This document shows positions 38,625 to 47,558 of a DNA stretch of 64,000 nucleotides, piece by piece. The stretch is from Bradyrhizobium jicamae. GTDB taxonomy: Bacteria > Pseudomonadota > Alphaproteobacteria > Rhizobiales > Xanthobacteraceae. Numbering within the stretch: position 1 is the stretch's first letter; the number at the start of each line of letters is the position of its first letter. The notes beneath the pieces are model-generated. The model did not search any database, was not told where the DNA came from, and was given only the letters and a program-made list of their open reading frames with translations. Position numbers and translations under genes: made by a program. Location: assembly GCF_018130215.1 (NCBI RefSeq), contig NZ_JAFCKQ010000007.1:1-64000 (forward strand), given 5' to 3'.

Positions 38625-39551
38625 TCATGTCGCACTCCTCTGGTGTGCTGCGGGGGCGCGGGTCACCAGGTAAATGCCGAGCGCCACCGGAACGATCCCG
38701 AGCAGGTCGCGGAATTCGACATGTTCGCCGAGCACGAGGAACGCGAACAGCATTCCGAGCGGCGGCATCAGGAAGTGATACGCGCTTGCAGCGGTGGCGC
38801 CACACACTTTCAACAGATGAAACCAGAGCAGATAGGCGATGATCGAGCCGCCGAGCACCAGGTAGGCGAACGCGCCGGCGAGCCGCGCGCTCGGCACGAT
38901 GTCGCCGACACTGGACAGCGTGAAGGCGAACGGCATCACGGCAAGGCCGCCGGCGATGTTCTGGATGCCGTTGCCGAGCCACAGGCTGCCCTTCGGCGCC
39001 AGCAGCTTGAACAGGATGGTGCCGGCGACGATCGAGGCGAGCGAGGCCAGCGTGAACAGGATGCCATGCGGGCTGTCGGTACCGACCTTCATGCGGTGCC
39101 AGACGATGAAGGCGACGCCGGCGATGCCGAGCAGAAGACCGGCGACCTTGCGCCGGGTCAGCGGCTCGCCGAGGACGAGCGCCGCCAGCACCGCGGTGAA
39201 CACCGGATTGGCCGAGACGATCAGGCCGCCGAGACCGGCGGAGACCGTCTTCAGGCCGGTGTAGCCGAGGCCGAGATAGAGCGCATTGTTGGCGACGCCG
39301 AGCAGCGCGAACACCGCCGCATCACGCCAGGTCAGGTCCCATTCGTCCCTGCGCAGCAGCGAGATGCCGAGCATCAGGATGCCGGCCAGCGAGAACCGCG
39401 CAGTGAGCAGGATCAGCGGCGGGCAATCGGTGACGCCGATCTTGCCGGCGACGAAGGCGAAGCTCCAGAGCAGGCAGAACAGCGTGATCAGGAGCGGAAG
39501 GGAGCTGAAGGCGGCGGTGCGGGGGGCGGTTATCGAGGATGCGGTGGACAT
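38625..39551 (-). CDS. EamA/RhaT-family (DMT) transporter
   Basis: The 308-residue protein has ten helices in two EamA repeats, for example FCLLWSFAFVAGKIGV at the start, the first repeat ending near VLGEPLTRRKVAGLLLGIAGVAFI and the second near LVLGEHVEFRDLLGIVPVALGIYLV. DMT exporters move amino acids or metabolites; direction and substrate are unknown. ATG 39551 follows GAAGGAG. It is divergent from a LysR gene, with a T-N11-A-type site between them, so LysR is the likely activator. Confidence 0.87.
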   Translation of the reverse strand: MSTASSITAPRTAAFSSLPLLITLFCLLWSFAFVAGKIGVTDCPPLILLTARFSLAGILMLGISLLRRDEWDLTWRDAAVFALLGVANNALYLGLGYTGLKTVSAGLGGLIVSANPVFTAVLAALVLGEPLTRRKVAGLLLGIAGVAFIVWHRMKVGTDSPHGILFTLASLASIVAGTILFKLLAPKGSLWLGNGIQNIAGGLAVMPFAFTLSSVGDIVPSARLAGAFAYLVLGGSIIAYLLWFHLLKVCGATAASAYHFLMPPLGMLFAFLVLGEHVEFRDLLGIVPVALGIYLVTRAPAAHQRSAT

Positions 39552-39593
39552 GGGAATTTCTCCTTCGTCCATGATCTAGGGCCGCGCCTTGAT

Positions 39594-39608
39594 ATTTGGA
39601 AATTAAAT
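39594..39608. promoter_or_regulatory. Candidate LysR-type box
   Basis: ATTT-N7-AAAT (39594-39608) is a 15-bp dyad in an AT-rich stretch of the divergent EamA/LysR gap. LysR-type proteins bind T-N11-A motifs of this shape. The arms are short, so support is moderate. Confidence 0.45.
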
Positions 39609-39648
39609 GATAGACTGACATCCAGTGGATTTTCGAATGGAGGCTGCG

Positions 39649-40512
39649 ATGCTCGACCTGGAGCTGCTGCGCAGTTTCGTCTCTGTTGTCGATGCCCGGG
39701 GCTTCACTCGCGCCGGCGAGCGCGTCCACCGCACCCAATCGACCGTCAGCCAGCAGATCCGGCGGCTCGAGGTCGATGTCGGCCAGCCGCTGCTGATCCG
39801 CAGCGGCAAGGACGTATCCCTGACCGAGGCCGGCGAGCGGCTATTGTCCTATGCGCGGCGACTGCTGGCACTGGCGGAAGAGGCGCGCGACGTGGTGTCA
39901 CGGCCGGACAATGAAGGCGCGATCCGGCTCGGCGTGCCCGAGGATTTCGCCGCCTTCCGGCTCGCCAAGCTGCTGGCCACATTCTCGCGCTCGCAGCCCA
40001 GGGTGCGGCTCGACGTACGCACCGACCAGAGCACGCAGCTCAGGCGCGATCTCGAACGCGGCGAGCTCGACCTCGCACTGTTCAAGCGCGCGGCCGGCGA
40101 GACCGGCGGCATTGCGGTGTGGCCGGAACGCGTGCACTGGGTCACCAGCAAGAATCATCCACGCGACACCACGAGCGGCTCGGTGCCGCTGATCGGCTTT
40201 CCGCCGGGCTGCCTCTACCGCGCCGGCGCGATCCATGCGCTGGAGAGCGCCGGGCGCAGCTGGCACATGGCCTACACCTCGTCGAACCTCTCCGGCATCC
40301 AGGCCGCGATCGCCGCCGGCATGGGCCTCAGCATCCTCGCCGAGATCGCGATCCAGGCCGACCATCGCGTGCTGACGGCAAAGGACGGCTTTGCGCCGAT
40401 CGACAAGACCGAGGTCGCGCTGGTCGCTGCGCCACACGCCAGCCCCGCGACGCTGCGGCTGGCCGAGCGGCTGGCGGAATTCTGCGAGACCGTGCAGTCG
40501 AGGGCGGCGTAG
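39649..40512 (+). CDS. LysR-family regulator
   Basis: The 287-residue protein opens with a LysR helix-turn-helix (LDLELLRSFVSVVDARGFTRAGERVHRTQSTVSQQIRRLEVDVGQPLLIR) and has a periplasmic-binding-like effector domain to the C terminus (for example NLSGIQAAIAAGMGLSILAEI). The ATG at 39649 has GGAGG 6 bp upstream; a GTG at 39625 is also in frame but lacks a ribosome site. It is divergent from the EamA transporter, the likely target, and converges on pdeM. Confidence 0.88.
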   Translation: MLDLELLRSFVSVVDARGFTRAGERVHRTQSTVSQQIRRLEVDVGQPLLIRSGKDVSLTEAGERLLSYARRLLALAEEARDVVSRPDNEGAIRLGVPEDFAAFRLAKLLATFSRSQPRVRLDVRTDQSTQLRRDLERGELDLALFKRAAGETGGIAVWPERVHWVTSKNHPRDTTSGSVPLIGFPPGCLYRAGAIHALESAGRSWHMAYTSSNLSGIQAAIAAGMGLSILAEIAIQADHRVLTAKDGFAPIDKTEVALVAAPHASPATLRLAERLAEFCETVQSRAA

Positions 40513-40513
40513 G

Positions 40514-40605
40514 CCGGGATCGTCACTGCGAAAGCAGCGGACCCAAAACCACCGATGGTCGCGCTTCGCTTGCCCGGGACGACACGGAGTTTGCGGCTCG
40601 GTGCG
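40514..40605. repeat. Degenerate GTC(A/G)T...CGGGACGAC repeat between lysR and pdeM
   Basis: The gap between convergent genes contains GTCACTGCGAAAGCAGCGGACCC and GCCCGGGACGACAC, a worn form of the GTCGTCCCGGC/GCCGGGACGAC family also seen at 53441-53466. No gene is visible. Confidence 0.4.
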
Positions 40606-40609
40606 ACCG

Positions 40610-41320
40610 TCAATAACACCTTGACGCGGCGAACGCGTGCACGCGGTTGTCGCCCAGCACATGGGCCATGAAGCCCGGCGACCCAAAGATCCGTGCGAAT
40701 GCCACGTCGCGGATGCTCAAGCCACCGGTGTAGGCGCCGAAGGCGGGCATCACCGCGCGTTCGCCGTCGCTGGCGAAGCAGCGCCGCTCGATCGAACGGC
40801 CGCGGGTCGGCACGCGCGCCTTGGGATGCAAGTGGCCGGCGATCTCGCCGCTGGCACCGGTCGGCTCGTGGCGGAACACGATCGGGCCGATCGCAACCTC
40901 GCTGGCGACCACGCCGCCGAGATCTGGAGGCAGCGCCGGATCGTGGTTACCCGAGATCCAGATCCAGTTGCGCCGCACCTGCAATGCGGCCAGCGCCTCG
41001 CGGTCCGGCTCCGACAGGCGCCGATGCGCATCGCGATCGTGAAAGCTGTCGCCGAGCGCGATCACCTGCCGCGGATCGTGCCGCGCGATCACGGCAGCGA
41101 GCCGGCTCAATGTGGCGACCGTGTCATAGGGTGGCAGCAGCACCCCGCGCGCGGCAAAGCTCGAGCCTTTTTCCAGATGCAGGTCGGAGACGATGAGCAA
41201 CCGCTGCTCCTCCCAGAACAGCGCGCCGGAGAAATCGGCGAGAAACGGGACGTCGGCGACCGTCACCCTCGAAACGCGCATCTCGTCCAGATCTCCCGAA
41301 GCCTGCGCGCCTGCCGTCAC
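40610..41320 (-). CDS. pdeM: Ligase-associated DNA damage response phosphoesterase PdeM
   Basis: The 236-residue calcineurin-like phosphoesterase carries the metal motifs SDLHLEKGSS (about 45-54), GDSFHD, GNHD, and GHLHPK. Such PdeM/MPE enzymes occur in a conserved cluster with an Lhr-type helicase, an MBL exonuclease and an ATP-dependent DNA ligase, all thought to act in DNA repair. It starts with GTG 15 bp after the helicase stop, with an upstream AGGAC, so the two are co-transcribed. The other two cluster genes lie 5 kb away on the opposite strand. Confidence 0.9.
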   Translation of the reverse strand: MTAGAQASGDLDEMRVSRVTVADVPFLADFSGALFWEEQRLLIVSDLHLEKGSSFAARGVLLPPYDTVATLSRLAAVIARHDPRQVIALGDSFHDRDAHRRLSEPDREALAALQVRRNWIWISGNHDPALPPDLGGVVASEVAIGPIVFRHEPTGASGEIAGHLHPKARVPTRGRSIERRCFASDGERAVMPAFGAYTGGLSIRDVAFARIFGSPGFMAHVLGDNRVHAFAASRCY

Positions 41321-41335
41321 GTCCTGATCCCGATA

Positions 41336-43942
41336 TTATGTCATGGCCTCCCGCACGAGTTCCTCGGCCGCCTCGGCCAGAAGCTCGTCGGATGCTTCGC
41401 CATAAACTGACTCGCGGCCAATTTCCAGCAATGCCGGGACCGCGAGTGGGGAAACCCGGTCGAGCGGCTTGTGGGTGATTCGGCCGTGGATGCGCGACAG
41501 CATGTCGCCGAGGCGGCGCAGGTCGAGCAGGCCGGTTGCCGCATCGGCGCGCGCGGTCCGCAGCAGCACGTGATCGGCCTGGTGCTTGCGCAGCACATCG
41601 TAGATCAAGTCAGTCGAGAACAGCACCTGGCGGCGGGATTTCTCCTCGTCGGTGAAACGGCGCGCGATCAAGCCGGAGATGATGGCGCAATTGCGGAAGG
41701 TGCGCTTCATCAGCGCGGATTCCGCAAGCCACGCCTCGAGATCGTCGCCGAGCATGTCAGGGTCGAACAGCGCGTTGAGATCGAGCCTGCCCTGGCGGAT
41801 CAAGAAGGAGAGATCGCCGACGCCCCACACCGCGAGCGCATATTCATTGGCGACGAAACCGAGCGGCCGGGCGCGGGCGCGCTCCAGCCGGCGCGTCAAG
41901 AGCATGCCGAGCGTCTGGTGCGCGAGCCGGCCTTCGAAGGGATAGCAGACCAGATAGTGGCTGCCGCCGCGTGGAAAGGTCTCGACCAGCAACTCGCGGA
42001 CGGCCGGCACGCGCGAGAATCTTCGCTGCAAGGACAGCCAGTCGTGCACCTGGTCCGGCAACGCGTTCCACGCGCGGCTGTTATCGAGCAATTTGCGGAC
42101 GCGCTCGGCGAGATAGGTCGAGAGCGGGAACTTGCCGCCCATATAGGACGGCACTTTCGCATCCTTGTCGTTGGCGCGCGAGACATAGACCTGATCCTCG
42201 ACCAGCGCCTCGTATCGCACCACCTCGCCGCCGAACACGAAGGTGTCGCCGACCACGAGACCCTCGATGAAGACCTCCTCGATCTCGCCCAGCATGCGGC
42301 CGCCGCGAGCGATCGCGCCCGTCGAACCGGTACCGCCGGCGCGCGAGCGCACCAGCCGCACCTTCAGCATGGTCTCTTCGACGATGGTACCGACATTGAG
42401 GCGATAGCTCTGCCGCACCTTGGGGTTGGCGACGCGCCAGCGCCCCTGCTTGTCCTGCTTGATGCGGGCGAAGCGCTCATAGGTCTTCAGCGCGTAGCCG
42501 CCGGTGGCGACGAACTCGACGACGTCGTCGAAATCCGTGCGCGACAGCGACGCATAAGGCGCCGCGGTGAGGATCTCGGCATAGAGCTCGTCCGACAGGA
42601 ACGGCTTGCCGCAGGCGCAACCCAGCACGTGCTGGGCCAGCACGTCGAGCGCGCCTGACCGAAGCGGCGGCGTGTCCTGCGCATTTTCGGCGATGGCATC
42701 GATCGCGACGGCGCATTCCAGCACTTCGAAGCGGTTGGCCGGCACCAGCACGGCGCGCGAGGCCTCGTCGAAGCGATGGTTGGCACGGCCGATCCGCTGC
42801 ATCAGCCGCGACGAGCCTTTCGGCGCGCCGATATTGATGACGAGGTCGACATCGCCCCAGTCGACGCCGAGGTCGAGCGACGAGGTGCAGACCACGCCGC
42901 GCAGCCGGCCGGCGGCCATCGCATCCTCGACCTTGCGGCGTTGCGCGACGTCGAGCGAGCCGTGATGCAGCGCGATCGCCAGGCCGTCGTCGTTCATGCG
43001 CCAGAGATCCTGGAACAGCATCTCGGCCTGGCTGCGGGTGTTGACGAACACCAGCGTCGTCTTGTTGCGCTTGATCAGCTCATAGACCTCCGGCAGCGCG
43101 TGACGCGCGCTGTGGCCTGACCACGGCAGGCGCTCGCGCGTGTCGAGCATCTCGACGACAGGCGGTGCAGCGCCACCGGCTGTGACGACGTCGGCGGACG
43201 CGGATTTGCCGCCCGGCTGCGGCACCAGGAAGCGTGCGAGCTGCTCGGGCTCGGCCACCGTCGCCGACAGGCCGATCGCGCGCAGCTGCGGCGCGATGGC
43301 CCACAGCCGGGCGAGCCCAAGCGACAGCAGATCACCGCGCTTGGAGGTGACCAGCGCATGCAGCTCATCGAGCACGATGCGTTTCAGCGACGAGAACAGG
43401 TAAGGCGCATCGTCGGAGGCGAGCAGCAGCGCGAGCTGCTCCGGCGTGGTGAGCAGAATATCCGGCGGATAGCGCCGCTGCCGCTGCCGCCGCGACACCG
43501 GCGTGTCGCCGGTGCGGGTCTCGATCTTGATCGGCAGCCCCATCTCGGCCACCGGCGTCTCCAGGTTGCGCGCGATGTCGACTGCGAGCGCCTTCAGCGG
43601 CGAGATGTAGAGTGTGTGCAGCCCGCCGCTGCGACGGACCGAGCGGCCGGTGGAGATGAGGGCCTTTCTTTGCTCACCGGTTGCCCTCGTTGCCGGGGCA
43701 TCCTCCTTGCCCGCCCCGGCCAGTTCGACCAGCGTCGGCAGAAACCCGGCCAGCGTCTTGCCGGCGCCGGTCGGGGCGATCAGCAGCGCCGAACGCTCCT
43801 CGCGTGCCTTGGCGAGCAGCGCGAGCTGGTGCTCGCGCGGCGCCCAGCCGCGCGAGGCGAACCAGTCGCGAAACCGGCGCGGCAGCAGATCGGCCGCATC
43901 AGGCGGCGCGACGGAGAAGAGATCGAGCGTCGACACGCCCAA
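41336..43942 (-). CDS. Ligase-associated DNA damage response DEXH-box helicase (Lhr-core type)
   Basis: The 868-residue SF2 helicase has motif I APTGAGKTLAG (about 55-65), DELH motif II (LDELHALVTSKRGDLLSLGL), motif III SATV, TRSQAEMLF, and motif VI QRIGRANHRFD (about 390). The second half is the Lhr winged-helix/core region with DUF4175-like text EVVRYEALVEDQVYVS and FPRGGSHYLVCYPFEGRLAHQTLG. Lhr-core proteins are 3'-5' DNA helicases. It lies just upstream of pdeM. The start is ATG 43942 (MGVSTLDLF). A short Arg-rich insertion near residues 83-100 is not typical. Confidence 0.9.
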   Translation of the reverse strand: MGVSTLDLFSVAPPDAADLLPRRFRDWFASRGWAPREHQLALLAKAREERSALLIAPTGAGKTLAGFLPTLVELAGAGKEDAPATRATGEQRKALISTGRSVRRSGGLHTLYISPLKALAVDIARNLETPVAEMGLPIKIETRTGDTPVSRRQRQRRYPPDILLTTPEQLALLLASDDAPYLFSSLKRIVLDELHALVTSKRGDLLSLGLARLWAIAPQLRAIGLSATVAEPEQLARFLVPQPGGKSASADVVTAGGAAPPVVEMLDTRERLPWSGHSARHALPEVYELIKRNKTTLVFVNTRSQAEMLFQDLWRMNDDGLAIALHHGSLDVAQRRKVEDAMAAGRLRGVVCTSSLDLGVDWGDVDLVINIGAPKGSSRLMQRIGRANHRFDEASRAVLVPANRFEVLECAVAIDAIAENAQDTPPLRSGALDVLAQHVLGCACGKPFLSDELYAEILTAAPYASLSRTDFDDVVEFVATGGYALKTYERFARIKQDKQGRWRVANPKVRQSYRLNVGTIVEETMLKVRLVRSRAGGTGSTGAIARGGRMLGEIEEVFIEGLVVGDTFVFGGEVVRYEALVEDQVYVSRANDKDAKVPSYMGGKFPLSTYLAERVRKLLDNSRAWNALPDQVHDWLSLQRRFSRVPAVRELLVETFPRGGSHYLVCYPFEGRLAHQTLGMLLTRRLERARARPLGFVANEYALAVWGVGDLSFLIRQGRLDLNALFDPDMLGDDLEAWLAESALMKRTFRNCAIISGLIARRFTDEEKSRRQVLFSTDLIYDVLRKHQADHVLLRTARADAATGLLDLRRLGDMLSRIHGRITHKPLDRVSPLAVPALLEIGRESVYGEASDELLAEAAEELVREAMT

Positions 43943-43999
43943 GAGGTAGGGGGTTCAAGAGGTTTCGTCGAGGGTGGACGAGAAATGGCAGCAGGTGGC

Positions 44000-44160
44000 A
44001 CTGCCCTTCACCTGGCCCCGCGTGCGGGGAGAGGTCGGAGCGCATCGATAGATGCGATCCGGGTGAGGGGGTACAGGTCAACAACCTGCATCGCCTGTTG
44101 GATAGAGCCCTTCACCCCGCCCTCTCCCCGCGAAGAACAGGGAGAGGGAGAAGGAACAGC
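44000..44160. repeat. Dispersed repeat with inverted CCCTCTCCCCGC arms
   Basis: This gap between helicase and binding-protein genes contains CCCCGCGTGCGGGGAGAGGTCGG with GGGTGAGGGGG, then CTTCACCCCGCCCTCTCCCCGC and CAGGGAGAGGGAGAAGG. Text like this recurs in many proteobacterial genomes between genes. It is strongly self-complementary, so a large stem-loop is likely. No gene is visible. Confidence 0.6.
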
Positions 44161-44179
44161 GAGCGAGAGAGCCCGTCCC

Positions 44180-45406
44180 CTACTCCACCACGGGCCTGTC
44201 CGAAATCTGCCAGTCCTTGCCATCGAAGATCGAAATGTAGAGCGTCTTCATCGGCGTGTAGTCGTCGGGCGTGTAGCTGTAATTGACGCCGTCAAGGAAG
44301 AAGGGCGAGTGGAAGCCCGCAAGCGTGGTAGCCTGCTTCAGCACGTTGGCACGGGTCAGCTCGTCTCCGCAGCGGCGCAGGATTTCCGCCATCGACGCCA
44401 CCTGGCCATAGCCCGCGAAGGCGATGGTGTTGTCGGGATCGACATTGGGCAGATACTTCTTGCGCAGCTCCTCGAACGCCATCGAGTCGGGATCCTTCTC
44501 CCAGCGGCCCGGGCCCGCCTCCTTGGCGTAGCGGATCGCCACGATGTCCTTGGCGTTTTCGAATCCCGCGGCGCTGAGGATCGAGCGGCCGGTCGAGCCC
44601 GCCGACAGCAGTTGCAGCGGCTTCCAGCCGAGTTCGGCCACTTTGCGGATCGACTGCGACGTCGCCTTGCCGGTGGTGATGTTGTAGAAGACGTCGGCGC
44701 CCGACTTCGAGAGGTTGATGAGCTGGGAATCGACCGTTGGATCGGTGAGATCGTAGGTCTGCTCCATGATCACCTGCGCGCTGCCGCCGGCATCCGCCAG
44801 TACCTTCTTGAACGGGCCAAGGAAGTCACGGCCGAAATCGTCGTTCTGGTAGAGGATGCCGATTTTTGCATTCGGCTTCACGTTGACGACGTGCTTGGCG
44901 AGGATGCGCGCTTCGGTCGGATACAGCGGCAGGCCCGCCATGGTCCATTTGTAATTTTTCGGATCATTCCACTTCGAGGCGCCGGTATTGAGCAGCAATT
45001 GAGGGACGCCCTTAGAATTGAGATATTTGTGCACGGCGGTCTGCGGCGCGGTGCCCAGCGAGCCGTAGAGCGCCAGCACCTCCTCCTGCTCGACCAGGCG
45101 GCGTGTCGCCTCGACGCATTTCGGTGCGCTGTAGGCATCGTCCAGGGTGAAGAACGTCACCTTGCGGCCGTTGATGCCGCCCCTCTCGTTCAGCATCTGG
45201 AAATAGGCTTCGCCGACGCGCCCCAACACGCCATAGAGCGAGCCGGGGCCGGAATGCGGCACGGTCTGCCCGAGCTTGATCTCGGTGTCGCTGGCACCCG
45301 CATCGTATTTCTTCTCCGCGGCCCAGACGAACGGCGCCGGAAGGACGGAGGCTGCAACAGCCGAGATGACGGTGGCGCCGAACTCGCGCCGTGTTTGCTT
45401 TTTCAT
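44180..45406 (-). CDS. Tat-exported branched-chain amino acid-type ABC substrate-binding protein
   Basis: The 408-residue protein has an N-terminal twin-arginine signal (TRREFGATVISAVAASVLPA, cleavage near residue 29) and a LivJ/type I periplasmic-binding fold: KLGQTVPHSGPGSLYGVLGRVGEAYFQ, GINGRKVTFFTLDDAYSAPK and YGSLGTAPQTAVHKYL. No permease or ATPase gene is beside it, so it may be an orphan or partner of a distant transporter. It sits inside the otherwise conserved repair cluster. ATG 45406 follows GGGAGAG. Confidence 0.88.
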   Translation of the reverse strand: MKKQTRREFGATVISAVAASVLPAPFVWAAEKKYDAGASDTEIKLGQTVPHSGPGSLYGVLGRVGEAYFQMLNERGGINGRKVTFFTLDDAYSAPKCVEATRRLVEQEEVLALYGSLGTAPQTAVHKYLNSKGVPQLLLNTGASKWNDPKNYKWTMAGLPLYPTEARILAKHVVNVKPNAKIGILYQNDDFGRDFLGPFKKVLADAGGSAQVIMEQTYDLTDPTVDSQLINLSKSGADVFYNITTGKATSQSIRKVAELGWKPLQLLSAGSTGRSILSAAGFENAKDIVAIRYAKEAGPGRWEKDPDSMAFEELRKKYLPNVDPDNTIAFAGYGQVASMAEILRRCGDELTRANVLKQATTLAGFHSPFFLDGVNYSYTPDDYTPMKTLYISIFDGKDWQISDRPVVE

Positions 45407-45517
45407 TGTTTCTCTCCCTGGAGAAAAAGCTGTCGCATTCCGCCCTGCGCACGGCAAGCGCGAAGTCGCAGGCGGGCTGCGCAATACCGCGTGACGGCAA
45501 AAGCGTAGCGTGTAGAC

Positions 45518-46444
45518 TCAAGTTCTGGTCGCGACTGCGACAAGCCCAGGGGCCGGGCTGTTGTCTTCATTGCGGGCGGACAGATTGTCGAGATGGGTCA
45601 GGGCGAGACCTGCCGCCCCGACCGCGGCACGCACGCAAGCCGCGGCGTGCGCGTAGCGCAGGCCCTCGCCGATGATGACGCCGTCGCCATCATGGGTCTC
45701 AGTGGTGAACGCCAGCACGCCGCCCGGCACCAGCACGCGTTTCGCCTCGGCGAGCACGGGCGCGAGATCGGCAACATAGACCATTGCATCCGCCGCCAGG
45801 ATCAGCTCGGCGCTTGCGTCAGGCTTGCTCGAGATGCCCTGCAGCATGTCGTCGACCTCGAGCTCGGCATAGAGCCCGGTGGCGCGGGCCTTCTCAATCA
45901 TGCGTGGCGACAGGTCGATGCCGATGAAGCGATCGACGTTCTTCGCAAACGCGCCCGCCGCAAGCCCGGTGCCGCAGCCGAGATCGATGGCGCGCTTGAA
46001 GAAGGCGGGCTTTTTCGCTGATGCGCGAACCGCCAGCACGGCCTTGAACAGCAGCTCCGGACCGCGATAGTCGAGGTCGCCGACGAGAGCGGCCTCGAAG
46101 CGCGGCGCATATTGATCGAACAGCGTCTGCACATAGGCCGAGGGCATCGCTCTGACGGCTTCGGCGCCGAGCTGCATCAGACGAAGGCTGGCGCCGTGGC
46201 GATCCTCGGGATCGGCATCGTACGCGGCGCGGAAGGCTGCAATCGCGGCTTCGCGCTGACCGAGCTGCCGACGGATCTCGCCAAGCGTGAACCAGGCCGA
46301 GGTGAATTTCGGCGCGAGCTCGATCGCCTGTTCGAGCAGGTCGGCGGCAGCCGGAAGATCGCCCTTCAATTGCAGGTCGCGCGCAAATTCGAAACGGCGG
46401 TCGGCAACGAGATCGCCGGAGGACAGGAACAGGCGCGCGGGCAT
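45518..46444 (-). CDS. TPR-containing class I SAM-dependent methyltransferase
   Basis: The 308-residue protein has N-terminal TPR-like helices (DLQLKGDLPAAADLLEQAIELA; SAWFTLGEIRRQLGQREAAIAAF) and a Rossmann methyltransferase domain with motif I AIDLGCGTGLAAG (about 152-164), FIGIDLSPRMIEKA, and LAADAMVYVADL. The substrate is unknown. Its start is head-to-head with the exonuclease gene, 55 bp apart; a TTG at 46480 in frame would make the genes overlap. ATG 46444 has no purine-rich ribosome site, so the start is uncertain. Confidence 0.8.
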   Translation of the reverse strand: MPARLFLSSGDLVADRRFEFARDLQLKGDLPAAADLLEQAIELAPKFTSAWFTLGEIRRQLGQREAAIAAFRAAYDADPEDRHGASLRLMQLGAEAVRAMPSAYVQTLFDQYAPRFEAALVGDLDYRGPELLFKAVLAVRASAKKPAFFKRAIDLGCGTGLAAGAFAKNVDRFIGIDLSPRMIEKARATGLYAELEVDDMLQGISSKPDASAELILAADAMVYVADLAPVLAEAKRVLVPGGVLAFTTETHDGDGVIIGEGLRYAHAAACVRAAVGAAGLALTHLDNLSARNEDNSPAPGLVAVATRT

Positions 46445-46499
46445 CTGGGAGGGACCAATCTGGACTCGAATGAAGCTCAAGCCGGCCTATATACAGAAG

Positions 46500-47558
46500 A
46501 TGCGCCCGCAAGACATCCTGATGCCCGGCCCGGCCGGCCTTGCCTGCAAAGCGGGCGGCTTCCATATCGATCCTGTCCGGCCGGTGGAGCGCGCGCTGAT
46601 CACCCATGGCCATTCCGACCACGCCCGCCCGGGCCACGGCGCTGTTCTCGCCACCCGGGAAACGCTCGACATGATGCGGCTGCGCTACGGCGAGAATTTC
46701 GCCGGCTCGACGCAGGTCGTCGCCTACGGTGAGGAGATCAGGCTCGGCGACGTCACGGCGACATTTCATCCCGCGGGCCATGTGCTGGGATCGGCACAGA
46801 TCGCAGTGACCTGCAAGGACACCCGCATCGTCGCCTCCGGCGACTACAAGGATGCGCGCGATCCGACCTGCGCGCCGTTCGAGCTCGTGCCCTGCGACGT
46901 CTTCATAACAGAGGCGACGTTCGGCCTGCCGGTGTTCCGCCACGGCGACGCCGCCGACGAGGTCAAGAAGCTGCTGACATCGGTGCGCCTGTTTCCGGAG
47001 CGTGCGCATCTCGTCGGCGCCTACTCGCTCGGCAAGGCGCAGCGCGTGATCGCGCTGCTGCGCGAGGCCGGCTATGACGCGCCGATCTATCTGCACGGCG
47101 CAATGGAGGCGATCACCTACTATTATCGCGAGCGCGGCATTCCGCTCGGCGAGTTGAAGCCCGTACGCGGCATGAAGAAGGCCGATCTCGCCGGCACCAT
47201 CACGCTGGCGCCGCCGAGCGCGACCTCAGATGTCTGGACGCGGCGCTTTCCCGATCCCGTCACCGCCTTTGCCTCGGGCTGGATGCGGGTGCGCGCCCGC
47301 GCGCGGCAGGGCGGCGTCGAGCTGCCGCTGGTGATATCAGACCATGCCGACTGGGACGGGCTGACGGCGACGATTGCCGCAACCGGCGCCGGCGAGATCT
47401 GGGTCACCCACGGCCAGGAAGACGCGCTGGTGCATTGGTGCAAGACCAAGGGCCTCGCCGCACGGCCGCTCGATCTGGTTGGCTATGGCGACGAGGACGA
47501 GGGCGAGGCCGCAGCGTCCGCCGACGAGGCCCAGCGCGCCGGCGAGGCCGACGCATGA
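46500..47558 (+). CDS. Ligase-associated DNA damage response exonuclease (MBL/beta-CASP fold)
   Basis: The 352-residue protein is a metallo-beta-lactamase-fold nuclease: THGHSDHARPGHG (about 36-48) provides the HxHxDH metal site, GHVLGSAQ and SGDYKDARDPTCAPFE follow, and the C-terminal half carries the beta-CASP motifs (ISDHADWDGL and THGQEDALVHW). It is the Exo subunit of the ligase/helicase/PdeM set, with manganese-dependent nuclease activity in studied homologues. Family proteins begin with MRPxD, which supports ATG 46500; ATG 46470 would add ten residues. Its stop overlaps the ligase start (ATGA). Confidence 0.9.
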   Translation: MRPQDILMPGPAGLACKAGGFHIDPVRPVERALITHGHSDHARPGHGAVLATRETLDMMRLRYGENFAGSTQVVAYGEEIRLGDVTATFHPAGHVLGSAQIAVTCKDTRIVASGDYKDARDPTCAPFELVPCDVFITEATFGLPVFRHGDAADEVKKLLTSVRLFPERAHLVGAYSLGKAQRVIALLREAGYDAPIYLHGAMEAITYYYRERGIPLGELKPVRGMKKADLAGTITLAPPSATSDVWTRRFPDPVTAFASGWMRVRARARQGGVELPLVISDHADWDGLTATIAATGAGEIWVTHGQEDALVHWCKTKGLAARPLDLVGYGDEDEGEAAASADEAQRAGEADA

